Source of the DNA: Zychaea mexicana | Taxonomy: Eukaryota > Mucoromycota > Mucoromycetes > Mucorales > Lichtheimiaceae | Direction: 5' to 3' | Length of the DNA stretch: 50,312 nt | Assembly (NCBI RefSeq): GCF_025766255.1 | Contig: NW_026516868.1 | Span: 1 to 50,312, forward strand | In this document: positions 12,501 to 23,259 of the stretch, piece by piece | Numbering within the stretch: position 1 is the first letter of the stretch | Layout of the letters: each line of letters opens with the position of its first letter | Translations under genes and position numbers: made by a program | Notes under the pieces: model-generated | Seen by the model: the letters and a program-made list of their open reading frames with translations, nothing else | Told to the model about the DNA's origin: nothing | Database searches by the model: none

Positions 12501-13015
12501 TGCGAGCAGCTAAAGACGACAAGGCGCATTTCAAGGACTTGTTGGAAACGTTCAAACGTTGCTGCATGAATGAATTGGTCAAGGACCATGTGGCAATCGA
12601 CAAAAATAGCAAGGATCACTGTTCTACACCGGACAAGAAAGGGCTGTGCCACAAGTGCCTCAGCACCACACATTACACGACCAACTGTCCTGCAAAAAAG
12701 TTGAGAAACCTGCCGAAAGAAACTTGCTTTTTTTGCTGGCTTCCGCAAGGCGATCCGTTACTGCATCCAGACCGTGGAACAATGTGCCCTGAGGGAATGA
12801 GGGATCAAATACAGCCTTTCTGTTGGGCGATGTACAGGTATAGGGGCAGAGACCTTCACGCTGAATATGGAACCTTGTTCAAAGACGACGTAGATTTTGC
12901 AACGTGGCTACAGGCGGCCCCGAGCAGCAGTCGAAAATCATTTAAAGTGCGGAACAACGGAACGGATGTCTATTTGACGTTCCTTGGAGAATATAGAAAG
13001 TATGTGCAAAGTTGA
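6509..13015 (+). CDS. Tyrosine recombinase-RecQ helicase fusion with zinc fingers (one internal TAG)
   Basis: Ten exons join in frame: 6509-7229, 7317-7433, 7569-8184, 8280-8804, 8845-9636, 9724-10115, 10207-10374, 10448-11919, 12006-12281 and 12356-13015. They total 5739 nt, or 1912 residues. In order: a disordered N-terminus; a C2H2 finger near residues 250-278 (CLYC..H..H); a Gln run; an acidic region; a YR-type integrase region with R853 (CRGEEL), R978 (DHRHVSIAFAR), H1016 (AGHST) and Y1025 (LEYA); a RecQ-like helicase with K1196 (TGGGKS), D1285 (DEAH), SAT, and Q1503 (QETGRAGRDG); and a CCHC knuckle near 1790 (CHKCLSTTHYTTNC). The TAG at 7886-7888 (codon 386) interrupts an otherwise open frame. 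Fungal OrsD/DUF3505-type and telomere-linked RecQ proteins share the finger-helicase theme. A mobile-element role is inference. Confidence 0.8.
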
Positions 13016-13869
13016 AGGAGCAATAAATATATTCTTGGCCCATCTACTTGAAAAACAGCTATAGAATATGTTGCTGGTAATAAAGTCACAAACGCGACAG
13101 CCAATGTTCATGCACAGTGCTCTAATCGCTTTTATTTGAACAACAAAATGAACGGAATTATTACTTGCCAATGTCTGGTAAACATGCTAAAGCCTGTACA
13201 GAAATAGTTTTGTGTAGTGGGGAAAAGAGCTTATTTTGCACGCAATTTTAAACCACAGTAAAGTCACTCGTAATACCTTTTTTTCCCAGCCCTCTTCTTT
13301 TACCAACAGTGACCACGTTGCTCAGCATTGGAAACATCGTTGCTCAGATGCAGTTGCGCCATATTGTAGGAAGCGACCGATAATCTCATATTTAAGATCA
13401 TCTTTTCTCCACAAAGGATGCAGCAACCTGATGCAGGCCTTTTACAACACTCATTGTGTAGTACACGGATGCGCCCTTATTCCAACAGCTTTTTTTACAG
13501 GGAAGGAAATTATTGCTGGGATAATATAACCAATGCGCATACAGATAGCGCGATACAGAAGAAACAATGTGTCACATCTTTTATATTGCGGTAAACACAT
13601 TAGTATGCCAACCCCCCACAGTACAGCCTGTGCAAAGATAGCTTAACAAATCTTTGTGCCTTTTTTCCAAATTGTATTAAAAAAAACAAGAGGAGCAAGA
13701 ATTGGACGGGCGTGCAAGTACAGCTTTCTGTCAGTGTGGATGTGAATAGAGTTCATATGATTTACAATGAAGGTTTGCGTCATATTGTTTGCTACTTGAA
13801 ATAAGCCTTTAACTTTTGCCAGTTACTACACTTTAGAAGCTTGGTGCCTGAACGCAGTTAACCAACAGC
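13016..13869. other. Region between the two convergent recombinase-family genes
   Basis: No gene is convincing. It holds the 3' flank of the plus-strand fusion gene (AATAAA-like signal at about 13022) and what should have been the recombinase and helicase exons of the minus-strand paralogue, which I cannot recognise here. Short frames on both strands are broken. Confidence 0.4.
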
Positions 13870-15334
13870 ATTGTCTATGTGAGCAATGATCTTCGAAGTA
13901 CACTATACTGCTGCAAAAAGGATCTTGTAACCGTTGGTGCTTCACCAGTAACGGATTCAGTATATCTATAATGGATGTTTTATAATGATATTATCAGCTT
14001 ATATTTAGTCAGATTCATTTCTAGATATTACCGTTTAAAATCTACCACAGCACTGGCTGACTGGAGCGCACGGATTTTTGCACAAGTCAGCAACCGACAC
14101 CAGTAGATGAGAATGGAAACATTTTCATAGAGTTGTCGTTTTTCAGAAAAGCGGCGATCCTGCTCAACTGACATAAAAACATAATGCCTATACAACGCTG
14201 ACCAAAAGGGATTTGGACGTGAATCGGATTCTTGAACCAAAGTCCACAGGATAATTCGAATAACAGTGCATAAGTTCCGCATAGACCTTCCATGGACAGC
14301 CGCAATAAACTCTGGTATAAAAATATGGACGGTTGTTGGAAGCTCGTTCGTAAGACTTGGATGATACTGTCCTGCATGGGTAATCAAGCGATAGAATGAT
14401 TGCAAGAATGATGCCATTACTGAGCAGTGTCGATACACATCTTGCTCCGACGATAATCCTTCAAACGGAATACTCGATGTATAACGTCTATCTGCTCTAG
14501 AAAGTTACAAGTCGATTAAAAACAATTCGTAGGAAAAGAAACCAGCACACAGACTCACACTGTTTGGCGAATAACACCAAGTATCCTTGCGTCTACGCTT
14601 TCTATATGTTGCATCTCGGTAATAAGCACATTTCTCGTCGCACCCCAAATTTTCCTAAACGGTTCAAAAACAGTGCCGGTGTCGCATTGAACTAGGCTTG
14701 CGATAGATATGCAGTCCATTCGAGGCACAAGGTCTCTGGTCAGTAAGAAGCGCTGTGGCCCAAAAGTTTGAAGGAAGCGTTCTTGGGTTTCGGAGTCAAC
14801 TCGTTCCATGTAAAGATGATCCAAAAATGCATCCCAATATAGCACAAAAGATAGGCCAAGAGCTTTGCGACCAGCGACACGAGGAGAAACAAGGCGCGTC
14901 TTCCTCATCTCCTCCATTGGATGACGGAAAGTGGGTGTGTCAAAAAGTTGGCTTTGGATATTTTCAACCAAAAGCTCCTTGCTGTAGTACGCGCCTATAT
15001 AATCCGTTAATTTCAAAGGACAATAACAAAAATTGAAGACCTCCCATGCACCGCCAATCCAACTTTTAATACCTGCAACACTGCATCGTGTAATATGTAT
15101 CAACACTTCTCGAGCCGACGAATATTGTCCACGGCAACGCTTACACTCGTACGGATAACTATTTTCACTTTGCTTGACTACCTTACATTCTAAAAACGCC
15201 GACAACATTAATCCTGCATGCTCCCAACCAGCAAAATGTATTATACGAATATAATAATTACCATTTACTGCATCAATCTGGTATGGGTGAAACGCGCTGC
15301 AGTGATCGCTCATAGCGTCCTTTGACGATAGCAT
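13870..15334 (-). pseudogene. Truncated paralogue of the recombinase-helicase gene
   Basis: The main exon (15334-14555) holds a C2H2-like finger (YECKRCRGQYSSAREVLIHI) and a segment aligning with the fusion gene (WDAFLDHL against WDSFVDTL; ATRNVLITEM against ATKHVFVEAM). The next exon (about 14505-14028) aligns with residues 485-655, including SILIYWCRLL against AMLMYWCRLL. The intron between them falls at the same place as intron 3 of the plus-strand gene, and a GTAATA donor follows VDFKR. A weak match (GEAPTVTRSFLQ) to the start of the next exon lies near 13940-13870. No recombinase catalytic residues or helicase motifs follow, so the copy is 3'-truncated. No in-frame stops occur in the two large exons, so a short product cannot be excluded. 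Confidence 0.6.
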
Positions 15335-15659
15335 TGCATGGCAGCCAGGTGTCAGACATCGTATTCAGACAGGGTCATGCATTGTACCAACTTGATCGTA
15401 CTGCATATCAGAAGCAAAAACGAAACCATTAGTGTACACCATCCTTGGAAAGCACAGGGGCTTCTTGGATCACTATAACTTTTAGTATTTATATCTGCTA
15501 CTGAACTTGCGCTCTTTGTCTCAATCCATGGAATTATTCTATTGCACAAAGCTGATACCTGCCAACCTTTTTTGTATAAATCTGGTCATCGCTCATCGGA
15601 AACCTTATTTTAAAAAAGCGTCCTTCCAAAAACGTACTTTGTAAACGATACAAGTAACA

Positions 15660-16065
15660 CGACGGACAACAAAGAAAACAAAGAGCTTGAACTGTCTACT
15701 TTTGCTGCAGCAAAGCAACCTTCTCAGTGTGATGACTGCAAACAAGGCTGTACTTTGTCAAGCAACGAAATACCCTTGCGAAAGCACAAGCAATGTACAC
15801 ATCGTTACCTGTTACAGTGCTATAGCTGTGAAGCATATGCATCAATACTTGACGAACAACTCAAGCTTTAGTTGAAAGCATTGACCTTCAGCAAGTGTGC
15901 GTCCCAAAGAGCAAAATAAAACGTAAACTGAAGGAACTTGCTCGAGAAAGTCGCAAGTCTCGGACGATGACTCAATTGTCTCAAACTTATTCAACGGATA
16001 GGGCAGTAGTCGAATCTTTTATTACCGCACACTCACATTTCTCTTGCAAAATGAAAACCATGGGG
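15660..16065 (+). pseudogene. Cys-rich coding remnant, unknown family
   Basis: One frame from about 15660 to 15870 reads CDDCKQGCTLSS..RKHKQCTHRYLLQCYSC, with paired cysteines and histidines as in a zinc-binding fold. It stops at TAG near 15872. Shifting the frame by one base there continues into a basic helical stretch (KSKIKRKLKELARESRKSRT) up to about 16065. This is best explained as one gene broken by a one-base change or an unrecognised splice. I cannot name the family. It lies head to head with the minus-strand paralogue. Confidence 0.35.
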
Positions 16066-16619
16066 TGAGATCCACTGTTTCTCTTAAAGCACATTCTTTT
16101 GCACAACCATCAAGCAGATCAGAAAAAATTTAGGTATTGAATCATTGATCTTTATTGAAAAAGCAAATTATAATGACGTCTCTACTATGGCCACCACATC
16201 CACTTATCCATGGGTATGTCGCACGCAACCACCACATATCTGAGCCATCACCACCAACAGCCATCCTTGCATGATAATACGGTATCCGCATACTTGAGCC
16301 GCACATACCTTGTGATGTATAAAGGATCCTATCTCTTCATGTCAAGAACGGGACAAGCTCAAGTGAAAAGAGTATCTTCTCCAAAACCAGAAGCATCTTG
16401 ACACAGATAGACAATGGACAGACAGTGCTACAAACAACCGTATTAACCCATCAAACACAGTCAACCTACCCCTAGTGCAAAACAGCATGACGCCAGTCCG
16501 TTGGATCGCGAGCTTGTACAATGGTCTATACTAGTAAAAGTTCAATCATGTTTTTTAGAAACAATTCCGAAGCTGCATCATATACAAAAAGTAATAGTAG
16601 CATGACTTACATTTCTGCG
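16066..16619. other. No gene supported
   Basis: A 63-codon frame at 16210-16401 (MGMSHATTTYLS...) has no recognisable features. The region joins the coding remnant upstream to the repeat cluster downstream. Confidence 0.35.
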
Positions 16620-17640
16620 AGCAAAACAACAGCTATAGCTGGGAGCGGCAATACTACGACAAAAGAAAAATGTGCTGTTTAGTAACGTATATATAAAGTA
16701 TAATAGCCACCCTCATTTCTGAAACGTGTATCGAATGTCCAAGTACTGTACCTCGTGGGAGCAAAGCAAGAGAGATGCCAAACAGAGTCGACAGTAACGA
16801 CATAAAAACAGAGAATTTGGACCTAGCATGGTTCGATTGCTGCTAGGAAAGAGCAGCACATCAAATGGAGGGCAGAGACCAAGTCGTTGTAAGAGATGCG
16901 TCTCAATCGAGGGGCGGCCAAGGTTGTTGTGCGAGATGCGCAATATTCGAGTGTTGTTCGAGTGTTGTTTAAAAGGTTGCAAGACGCGGCAAAGCTCGAT
17001 TAAGAAGGAGCGTGTGTAAGACAGTAACGAAGCAAGTCGAGTGTTGTAATGGCAGTGAGCAGTAAGTAAAAAAAAGCAAGCTAAAAGAAAAAGAAGTGGA
17101 GGAGCGAAAGAGATGTAGAAGCCATCTTTTCGTAAGAAAAAATTTCTCTGGGGAGAGCAGTACCTTCGGAAAAAAGAGGGCTTTGCCAAATACGGTGCTT
17201 ATCGGTCACTGATGCTATCCCCTTTTCGCCTTGCCTTGTCGTTTTTCCATGTTCCTCCTGCCCTCTCCTTGTCATCGTTCGTTTTTCATTTGAGCTTGTC
17301 ATCAACGCTTCTTTGCTAGTCCCTTTTTAGATAATTTTGGTCATCGCCTCTGGTCATCGCCCCTGGTCACTGTGCACCCTTTTGGGAATTTTTGGTCATC
17401 GCCCCTGGTCATCGCTGGTCATTGCCCTTCCTTTTTTTGTCTCCGCTGGTCATCGCCTCTGGTCATCGTGTACTGTTTTGGAAATTTTTGGTCATTGCTC
17501 TTATCATCGCCTCTCCTATTTTTCCGCACTGGTCATCGCCCCTGGTCATCGTGTATTCTATTGAAATTTCTCATGGTCGCTGGTCACTGTCTCTGGTCAT
17601 GACATAGGCTTACCGCTGCTAAAATGTCCGTACGTTACGG
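16620..17640. repeat. Repeat family R, copy A
   Basis: From about 16.62 kb the sequence aligns with 20.61-21.66 kb. Shared landmarks are a GTGCT..TTTAGTA segment, a TCGAGTGTTG motif, the poly-A stretch near 17070, and a terminal array of GGTCATCGCC units (17337-17600). It ends in GACATAGGCTTACCGCTGCTAAA, matching the end of copy C. Long frames here (for example on the minus strand at 17189-16713) are also present, diverged, in the other copies but without a conserved domain, so I do not call a gene. Confidence 0.7.
17337..17600 (+). repeat. GGTCATCGCC-type short tandem array (copy A)
   Basis: About a dozen GGTCATCGCC, GGTCATCGTG, GGTCATTGCC or GGTCACTG units separated by 6-30 bp spacers such as CCT, TTTTTT and TCTCCGCT. 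Long open frames rich in GHRLWS or VIAPGHR over this stretch are products of the repeat, not proteins. Confidence 0.8.
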
Positions 17641-17869
17641 ACTATTTGACCAATTGAATGTCATGGATAGACCGGGAGCACTATTTATCCAGCTGTCATC
17701 TATTGTAGCCGTTCAATGGCCAGATTCCGCGGTCAAGCCGGATTCATCCATCGCTACTTGAATACAAACTTCAAGGACATCGTCATTATTGAGTCCTCAA
17801 AGGCACATTATGGCAGTAAAGCTTTATAGACCGTGAGTATACTACCAGCAAATTCCACTGATTGAATAT
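17641..17869. other. Spacer between repeat copies; short frame of unknown value
   Basis: A 37-codon frame starting ATGGCCAGATTCCGCGG near 17717 is coding-like in composition but too short to assign. Nothing else is seen. Confidence 0.25.
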
Positions 17870-18910
17870 TCATATATGAACATGCATCAGAACCGCAGAT
17901 GCCACATTCATTAACGACTTTTTAATCTTATAGCATATGGAGCTGCTTTTATTTTAAAACGACAACAGAATCTCACTTCATACAGTAGCAGTTTATTACA
18001 GTAGCATGCCAATACCATACACTCAAAAAATGCTATTGCTTCCTTACCTCAAGATAACCGCCACTTCCACACCGCTATCGAAGAAAGAAACCAGCTTTGC
18101 TATCTTTATATCCGCGGTATCCTTCACTTCCTCACCTGTGTAATAGAAGATACCACCATGCCTGGATCCTTTTAATGATACTCATTTGCTTGAAGTTACT
18201 CTTGATCTAAAAATAATCCACACGCTCTTTCTCACTGCTGTTGTGCTCGTTGACATCACATGCTACAAACACCATACTACCATCGTCGCGTTCGTCCGCG
18301 CGTCCTTATGTTTCCATGATACGCAGGTCGTTATGTAGATTACTTGATGGCGAGATATCGTCGTGCAGAACGCTGTCTTTTAACTAATTTTGCTGTATAT
18401 ATATGATCCAATGTATAATAATGCACGTGTACCGTTGCTGCTGGTGCTCGTAAACCATGTACTTGACAGGGATCCGTTTCAATCGAGGGGCATTCATTGA
18501 CGTTGAAAGAAAAAGTAATTTTTCGAGTGTTGCTCGAGTGGTGTTCAAAAGGTTGCAAGATTCGGAAAAGCTGGAATCTGACGGAGCGTGTACGAGATGG
18601 CATTGAAGCAGTTCGAGTGTTGGAATCGTGGCTAGTAGTAAGCTAGTAATTAAAAAAAAAACAAGCAGAGGAGAAAGAAATGAAATAGCGGAAGAGATGC
18701 AGAAGTGTCCTTTTGTAATAAAAATTTCTTTGTGGAGTGCTAAACACGGCACTCACGACCATGGATGCTTACTCCTTCTCATATTTCCTTACGTTCCTCC
18801 TGCCCTTCCTTTGCCATCGTTCGTTTTTTGTCTGAGGTTCTCATCAACACTTCTTTTACAACAAAATATTGGTCACCGTCATTTCACTTTCCTCTGCTAA
18901 ATCGTGTCCG
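17870..18910. repeat. Repeat family R, copy B
   Basis: Aligns along its first half with 19.54-20.26 kb: shared AGAACCGCAGATGCCACATT, GCTATTGCTTCCTTACCT and CATCGTCGCGTTCGTCCGCG. Its second half aligns with 20.88-21.10 kb (TCGAGTGTTGCTCGAGTG). It ends in GGTCACCGTCATTTCACTTT, followed by CTGCTAAATCGTGTCCGATAT. It lacks the long GGTCATCGCC array of copies A and C. No gene is supported. Confidence 0.7.
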
Positions 18911-19539
18911 ATATACGTTAATTATCTCTCAAATACACGTACAAATACATACAGCATCCAAGAAGTATATAAAATAGCCAACGAATAAAACAATCCAAAA
19001 TAAGCGGTGGTGGAGAAGAAGAAGAGAGTCCCATATACATCCAAGCTCATCAATTGGAAACTCTAAACCCGGAACCTTAGTAAACCCGCACCAAGACTTG
19101 CGCGTTCGACTAAACCTGCTCGCTCACTGGCGTTCGCTGCCAGGCCCCTAAACCCGTTGCGCTTAATACCCTTCTTTTCAACCTATTGAGTGCCTTAATG
19201 CCCCACGATGTCCTATGTTCTTGGGTAACATAGCTGCCGGACATCTGGCCAATGCAGCAGTAAGATCTGTTGGATTGCGTGAACATAAGCATTGCATTTG
19301 TGTCTGTATAAGCAAGAAGCCTGTATAAAAATGCTGCTGTTCCTGTTTTTTTTTTCACTAGCATCTGAACTCCACAACTACAAGCTCTAACGACGACGTA
19401 TTCGATACAACTTGTTGCTGATGTTCTCTTTTCAATGATTTCACTCTCAACTGGGGAAATGCAGTGTCTTACTCAGGAAATACACAGACCGGTCATTTTT
19501 ATTCTATAGTATCTCCTTCATCATTATAGCAACACCAGA
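18911..19539. other. Spacer with an 84-codon frame of unknown value
   Basis: A minus-strand frame, 19364-19110, begins with ATG and has no recognisable domain. Scattered TAAACCC-like words at 19060-19160 are not in tandem and are not a telomere. Otherwise nothing is seen. Confidence 0.25.
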
Positions 19540-21660
19540 TATTTCACTCATCAACTTCCACTCATTGGATTTCATATACTAACATGCAACAGAACCGCAG
19601 ATACCACATTTACTAATGTATTTTCAAGCTTGAAGCATATGGAGCTGTTTTTGCATATCAAACGACAACAGAATCTCAATTCATGAAATACCAGTTTATT
19701 AAAGCATGTTAATACTATATAGTCAAAAATGCTATTGTTTCCTTACCTGAAGATAACCACCACTTCCACACCGCAATAAAAAAAGGAACCAGCTTTGCTA
19801 TCTTTATATCCTTGGTATCCTTCTCTTCCTCACCTGTGTGATAATGAGATACCGCCATGCCCGGATCCTTGTACTAGTACTCATTTGCTTGAAGCCGCTC
19901 TTGCTCTAAAAATAATCCGCACACTCCTTTCACCTCTGTTGCTCGTTGACATGACGTGCTAGAAACACCAAACTGCCATCGTCGCGTTCGTCCGCGCGTC
20001 CTTATCCAGCCGCTGTAAACCAATCGTTATTTATATTATTCGATGGTGAGATATCGTCGTGTGTGAATCGCTGAATTTGGTGTATATAGATGATCCACTA
20101 TATAATACACGTGTACCATTGCTGCTCGTGCTCGTGGATAAGAGTTTCTAGAGACACCGGACCCGTATCGTCGCGTTTGTCAGCCCGTCCTTATTTTTTT
20201 TCTGTCACAGTAAACGGAACGTTAATTGGAGTACTCAATGGTGATATATAGCCGTGTGCGAATAGCTGCTTTTTTTTGCCAGTTTGCCTGATAAAAAAGA
20301 ATAGACACTTACGGTCAAAAGAAGAAAGCCGGCCGTTACGGTGCAGACTGCTGTAGGTTTTGCTGTGCCTGTGTTGCTGTCATGTCGAGATACTCGCAGG
20401 TCATCAACTGGCAATTGGCTTTTCCAATAGTTTTAATGGCAGAGATGTTGCGTCCGTTTGTTGTAAAGTTTGTTGCTAGAGTGCTGCTGTTGCTGCTGAT
20501 GTATGTTGCTGCTCTCGTCAATAACAATGCTGCGGCAGTTGTTACTACAAAGGAAAACACAATAAAAAAGTGGCCGAGTCCATCCACAGTAGGAACAAAG
20601 AATCCACTGAGACAAAGACTATGTGCTCTTTAGTATCATATACGTAAAATACAATAGCCATTCCAGTGCTGAATTTTGTAGAAAATGTTCAAGTACCTGA
20701 TGAGGGCCAAGCAAAGAAGAAAACGACGCCGGACAGAGTTGACGTTAGCAACACAGAAATAAAGAGCTTGGTCCTGGGATCATAAGATCATAGCAAAATG
20801 AAGGACAGAGACCAGGCCGTTGTCAGAGGTGCAAGTCATTTGAGGGCCGTTCAAAGGTGTTGAAAAAAAAAGTGCGAGATGCGTAATATTCGAGTGTTGA
20901 GAATAAAGAAAGCGTATAGGACAAGTGTTGCTCGAGTGATGACTGAAAGGAACGTGAGATGCGGCAAAGCTGAATTCAATGGAGCGTGTGTGCGTTGGCA
21001 ATTGAGCAGGTCGAGTGTTGCAATGGCGGCGAGCAGTACGTAATAAAAAAAACAAGTAGAGGAAAAAGAAGTGAAGGAGCGAAAGAGATGCAGAAGCTGC
21101 CTTTCGTAAAAAAAATTTTTTTGTGGAGCGGGCTTTGCCAAACACGGCGCTCATGACCGAAGATGCTATCCCCGTTTCGCCTTGCCTTGCCGTTTTCCCA
21201 TGTACCTTCTGCCTCCTGCTTGCTATCGTTTTTTTTCCATCTGAGCTTGTCATCGATACTTCTTTGCTAATCCCTTTTTAGAAAATTCTGGTCATCGCTG
21301 GTCATCGCCTCTGGTCATTGTACACGCTTTTGGAAATTTTTGGTCATCGCCTCTGGTCATTGCCTTCCCTTTTTTACTCCGCTGGTCATCGCCTCTGGTC
21401 ATCGCCTTCCCCTTTCTGTCACCGCTGGTCATCGCCCCTGGTCATCGCCTCCCCTTTTTTTTTCTCCGCTGGTCATCGCCTCTGGTCATCGCCTCTCCCT
21501 TTCGGTCACTACTGGTCATCGCCTTCCCCCCATTCTTGCAAATGCTCCCCCCACCACTGTTCCTTTTGGGAAAAATCTGGTCATTGACCAAATAAAGTTT
21601 TGGTCATTGTTTGGTCACTGTCATTTCACTTTTCCCTGCTTAAACGTGTCCGACATAGGT
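19540..21660. repeat. Repeat family R, copy C (longest, about 2.1 kb)
   Basis: Combines the 5' half shared with copy B (19.54-20.26 kb) and the 3' half shared with copy A (20.61-21.66 kb), so it is the most complete copy. Between them (20.27-20.61 kb) is unshared sequence with CTGCTGTTGCTGCTG-like runs. It ends with a GGTCATCGCC array (21290-21640) and the words TTTCACTTTTCCCTGCTTAA. The ends show no obvious inverted repeats, and I cannot assign a transposon class. Confidence 0.7.
21290..21640 (+). repeat. GGTCATCGCC-type short tandem array (copy C)
   Basis: Roughly fifteen GGTCATCGCC/GGTCATTG units in pairs separated by pyrimidine-rich spacers (TTCCCCTTTCTGTCACCGCT and similar). Frames across it are repeat artefacts. 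Confidence 0.85.
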
Positions 21661-22017
21661 TTACGCCCATCATTGGAAGCATGGCATACTGCATTGCAAA
21701 CTGCTGCCACCAGCACATCAACTGATCCAAGCCTTCAGCAACAGCAAAATGAACAGCAGGATGTCCAATCCGAAATGGAGCAAGAACTATCACCAACAGA
21801 TAGTTTTGCTAAAGCAATCCAACAGCATACAGCAACAATTACTGCCTTAAAACGCAAGTTTGAAAGCAGAATGGTTCAAGCACGCAACCACGAACAATTG
21901 AGCTTGCTGACCGATCGTCTGCAAAAGCTCACCGAAGAAGCACAAGGCATTAGCAATGAGTTGTCTGACATTGCCGTTGTTCCCCAAAACTCCCGTTTCC
22001 GCCATCAAAATGCATAA
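21660..22017 (+). pseudogene. C-terminal exon of a Gln-rich coiled-coil protein
   Basis: Just after a possible acceptor (GACATAG, AG near 21656) a frame of about 118 codons runs to TAA at 22017. It is Gln-rich (PSLQQQQNEQQDVQSEMEQE), then heptad-like (ITALKRKFESRMVQARNHEQ), and ends in NSRFRHQNA. The composition is clearly protein-like, unlike the repeat before it. Upstream exons are not seen: repeat copy C ends directly against it, so the gene is probably 5'-truncated by that repeat. A TE gag-like protein or a host regulator are both possible. Confidence 0.4.
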
Positions 22018-23259
22018 CCGAACTTGTTTTTTTTTTGTCCTTTATTGTATCCCTTTCTCTATAGACTTTATACTTATATATTAGCCCTTGTTTTACTTTC
22101 TTCCACTCTTGTTTCTTCTTTACAGACATATATGATATGTAATACTCACATGTTTTGGTCCCTATGATGTATTGACAGGTACGTGTATCTTTGGTTTTAA
22201 GAGAGAATAGAGGGAATTAGTATATTGCCAATCATATTCGACGCTTGCTTACATATCATGTTTTCTATGCTTTACCTAAAACGTCCCTCTTTTCTTGAAC
22301 ACGAACTCCTTTACAACGCATGGCTGAAAGAGCCAACAACATAATACCTTTGACTGATCCTGCCTATATATATATTAGCACATCGTTGAGAATATAGCAC
22401 GAATGCACTATAGCAAAAAAAAAGCATACCCGTTAAGAACCACAGGTACAATATTAGCTGGCCTTCATCGTTCAATAATCGTTCATTCCATCGTGAATTG
22501 TAACCGTGTGTCGAAATGCCAATGTCCTACGTCAAAATGCACGATGCCTAAGAGCGAGATCTCAAGAGACCGGTGGTTAAGCAAAGCTCCTTCATAGTAT
22601 ATAGCTTTGAACTTTTTGTCCCCCTTTTCTTCTCTTTAACCCTTGGATCGTCCCCTGCTTCAAATGGCCATTCCAATACTGCATCTTGTGTTGAGATCTT
22701 TGCAGTAGAATCGTCAGTGTGTTTGTAAAAGGATCCGTGCTTTGTCCCGCCAGTACTTTGTTGTTGTCTTTTCCCTTCGTCTTTGTTTTTTTTTCAAGTG
22801 TCTGCTGTCAAATTGTTCTCCATTCTATTCAATGGCATTTCTAACTTGGCTCCAAGCACTTATCTTCAATGACCGTGTATATCTTTTCTTAGTGATTGTG
22901 TATTGATTGTTAATGACCAGTACTTCCTTTTTTTTTGCGGTTTGTGAATAAATGGCGCTGCTCACAGCACTGACGCACCACACGCCGTGACTCTGAAATT
23001 GGAGTTTAAAATTTTCGGTTTTGGGGGGGGGACTCCCCTCTGTTAAAATGGGGTGGACATAAGGGTTTTGCATCTATCAAGTGCAGCGGCAGTTCCTGAA
23101 GGCTTTGGAAGCGCATCTTCAGCATTCTAATTGTATGTTCAATCCGAATTCGTACCTTTGATGTTATGCAATGTTAGGGACCGGTTGAGGTTATAATGAT
23201 TATGCTCTGATTTATTAGTACTAGTTGGATGAATAGCCACAATAAGTTGGTGTAACCAA
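22018..23259. other. Non-coding region, no gene seen
   Basis: Poly-T and pyrimidine-rich 3' flank of the coiled-coil exon, then AT-rich sequence without supported frames. There is a run of nine G at about 23022-23030. The base composition becomes sharply more AT-rich from about 23.26 kb. Confidence 0.4.

Noticed and set aside
17337..17607. Frames rich in GHRPWS or VIAPGHR (also 21318-21590)
   Set aside because: Translations of the GGTCATCGCC arrays; composition follows the repeat.
19060..19160. TAAACCC-like words suggesting telomeric repeat
   Set aside because: Four scattered, non-tandem occurrences in unrelated context.
20336..20587. 83-codon minus-strand frame with hydrophobic N-terminus
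   Set aside because: No ATG at its start (GTG), lies in a repeat with CTG runs, and has no support in sister copies.
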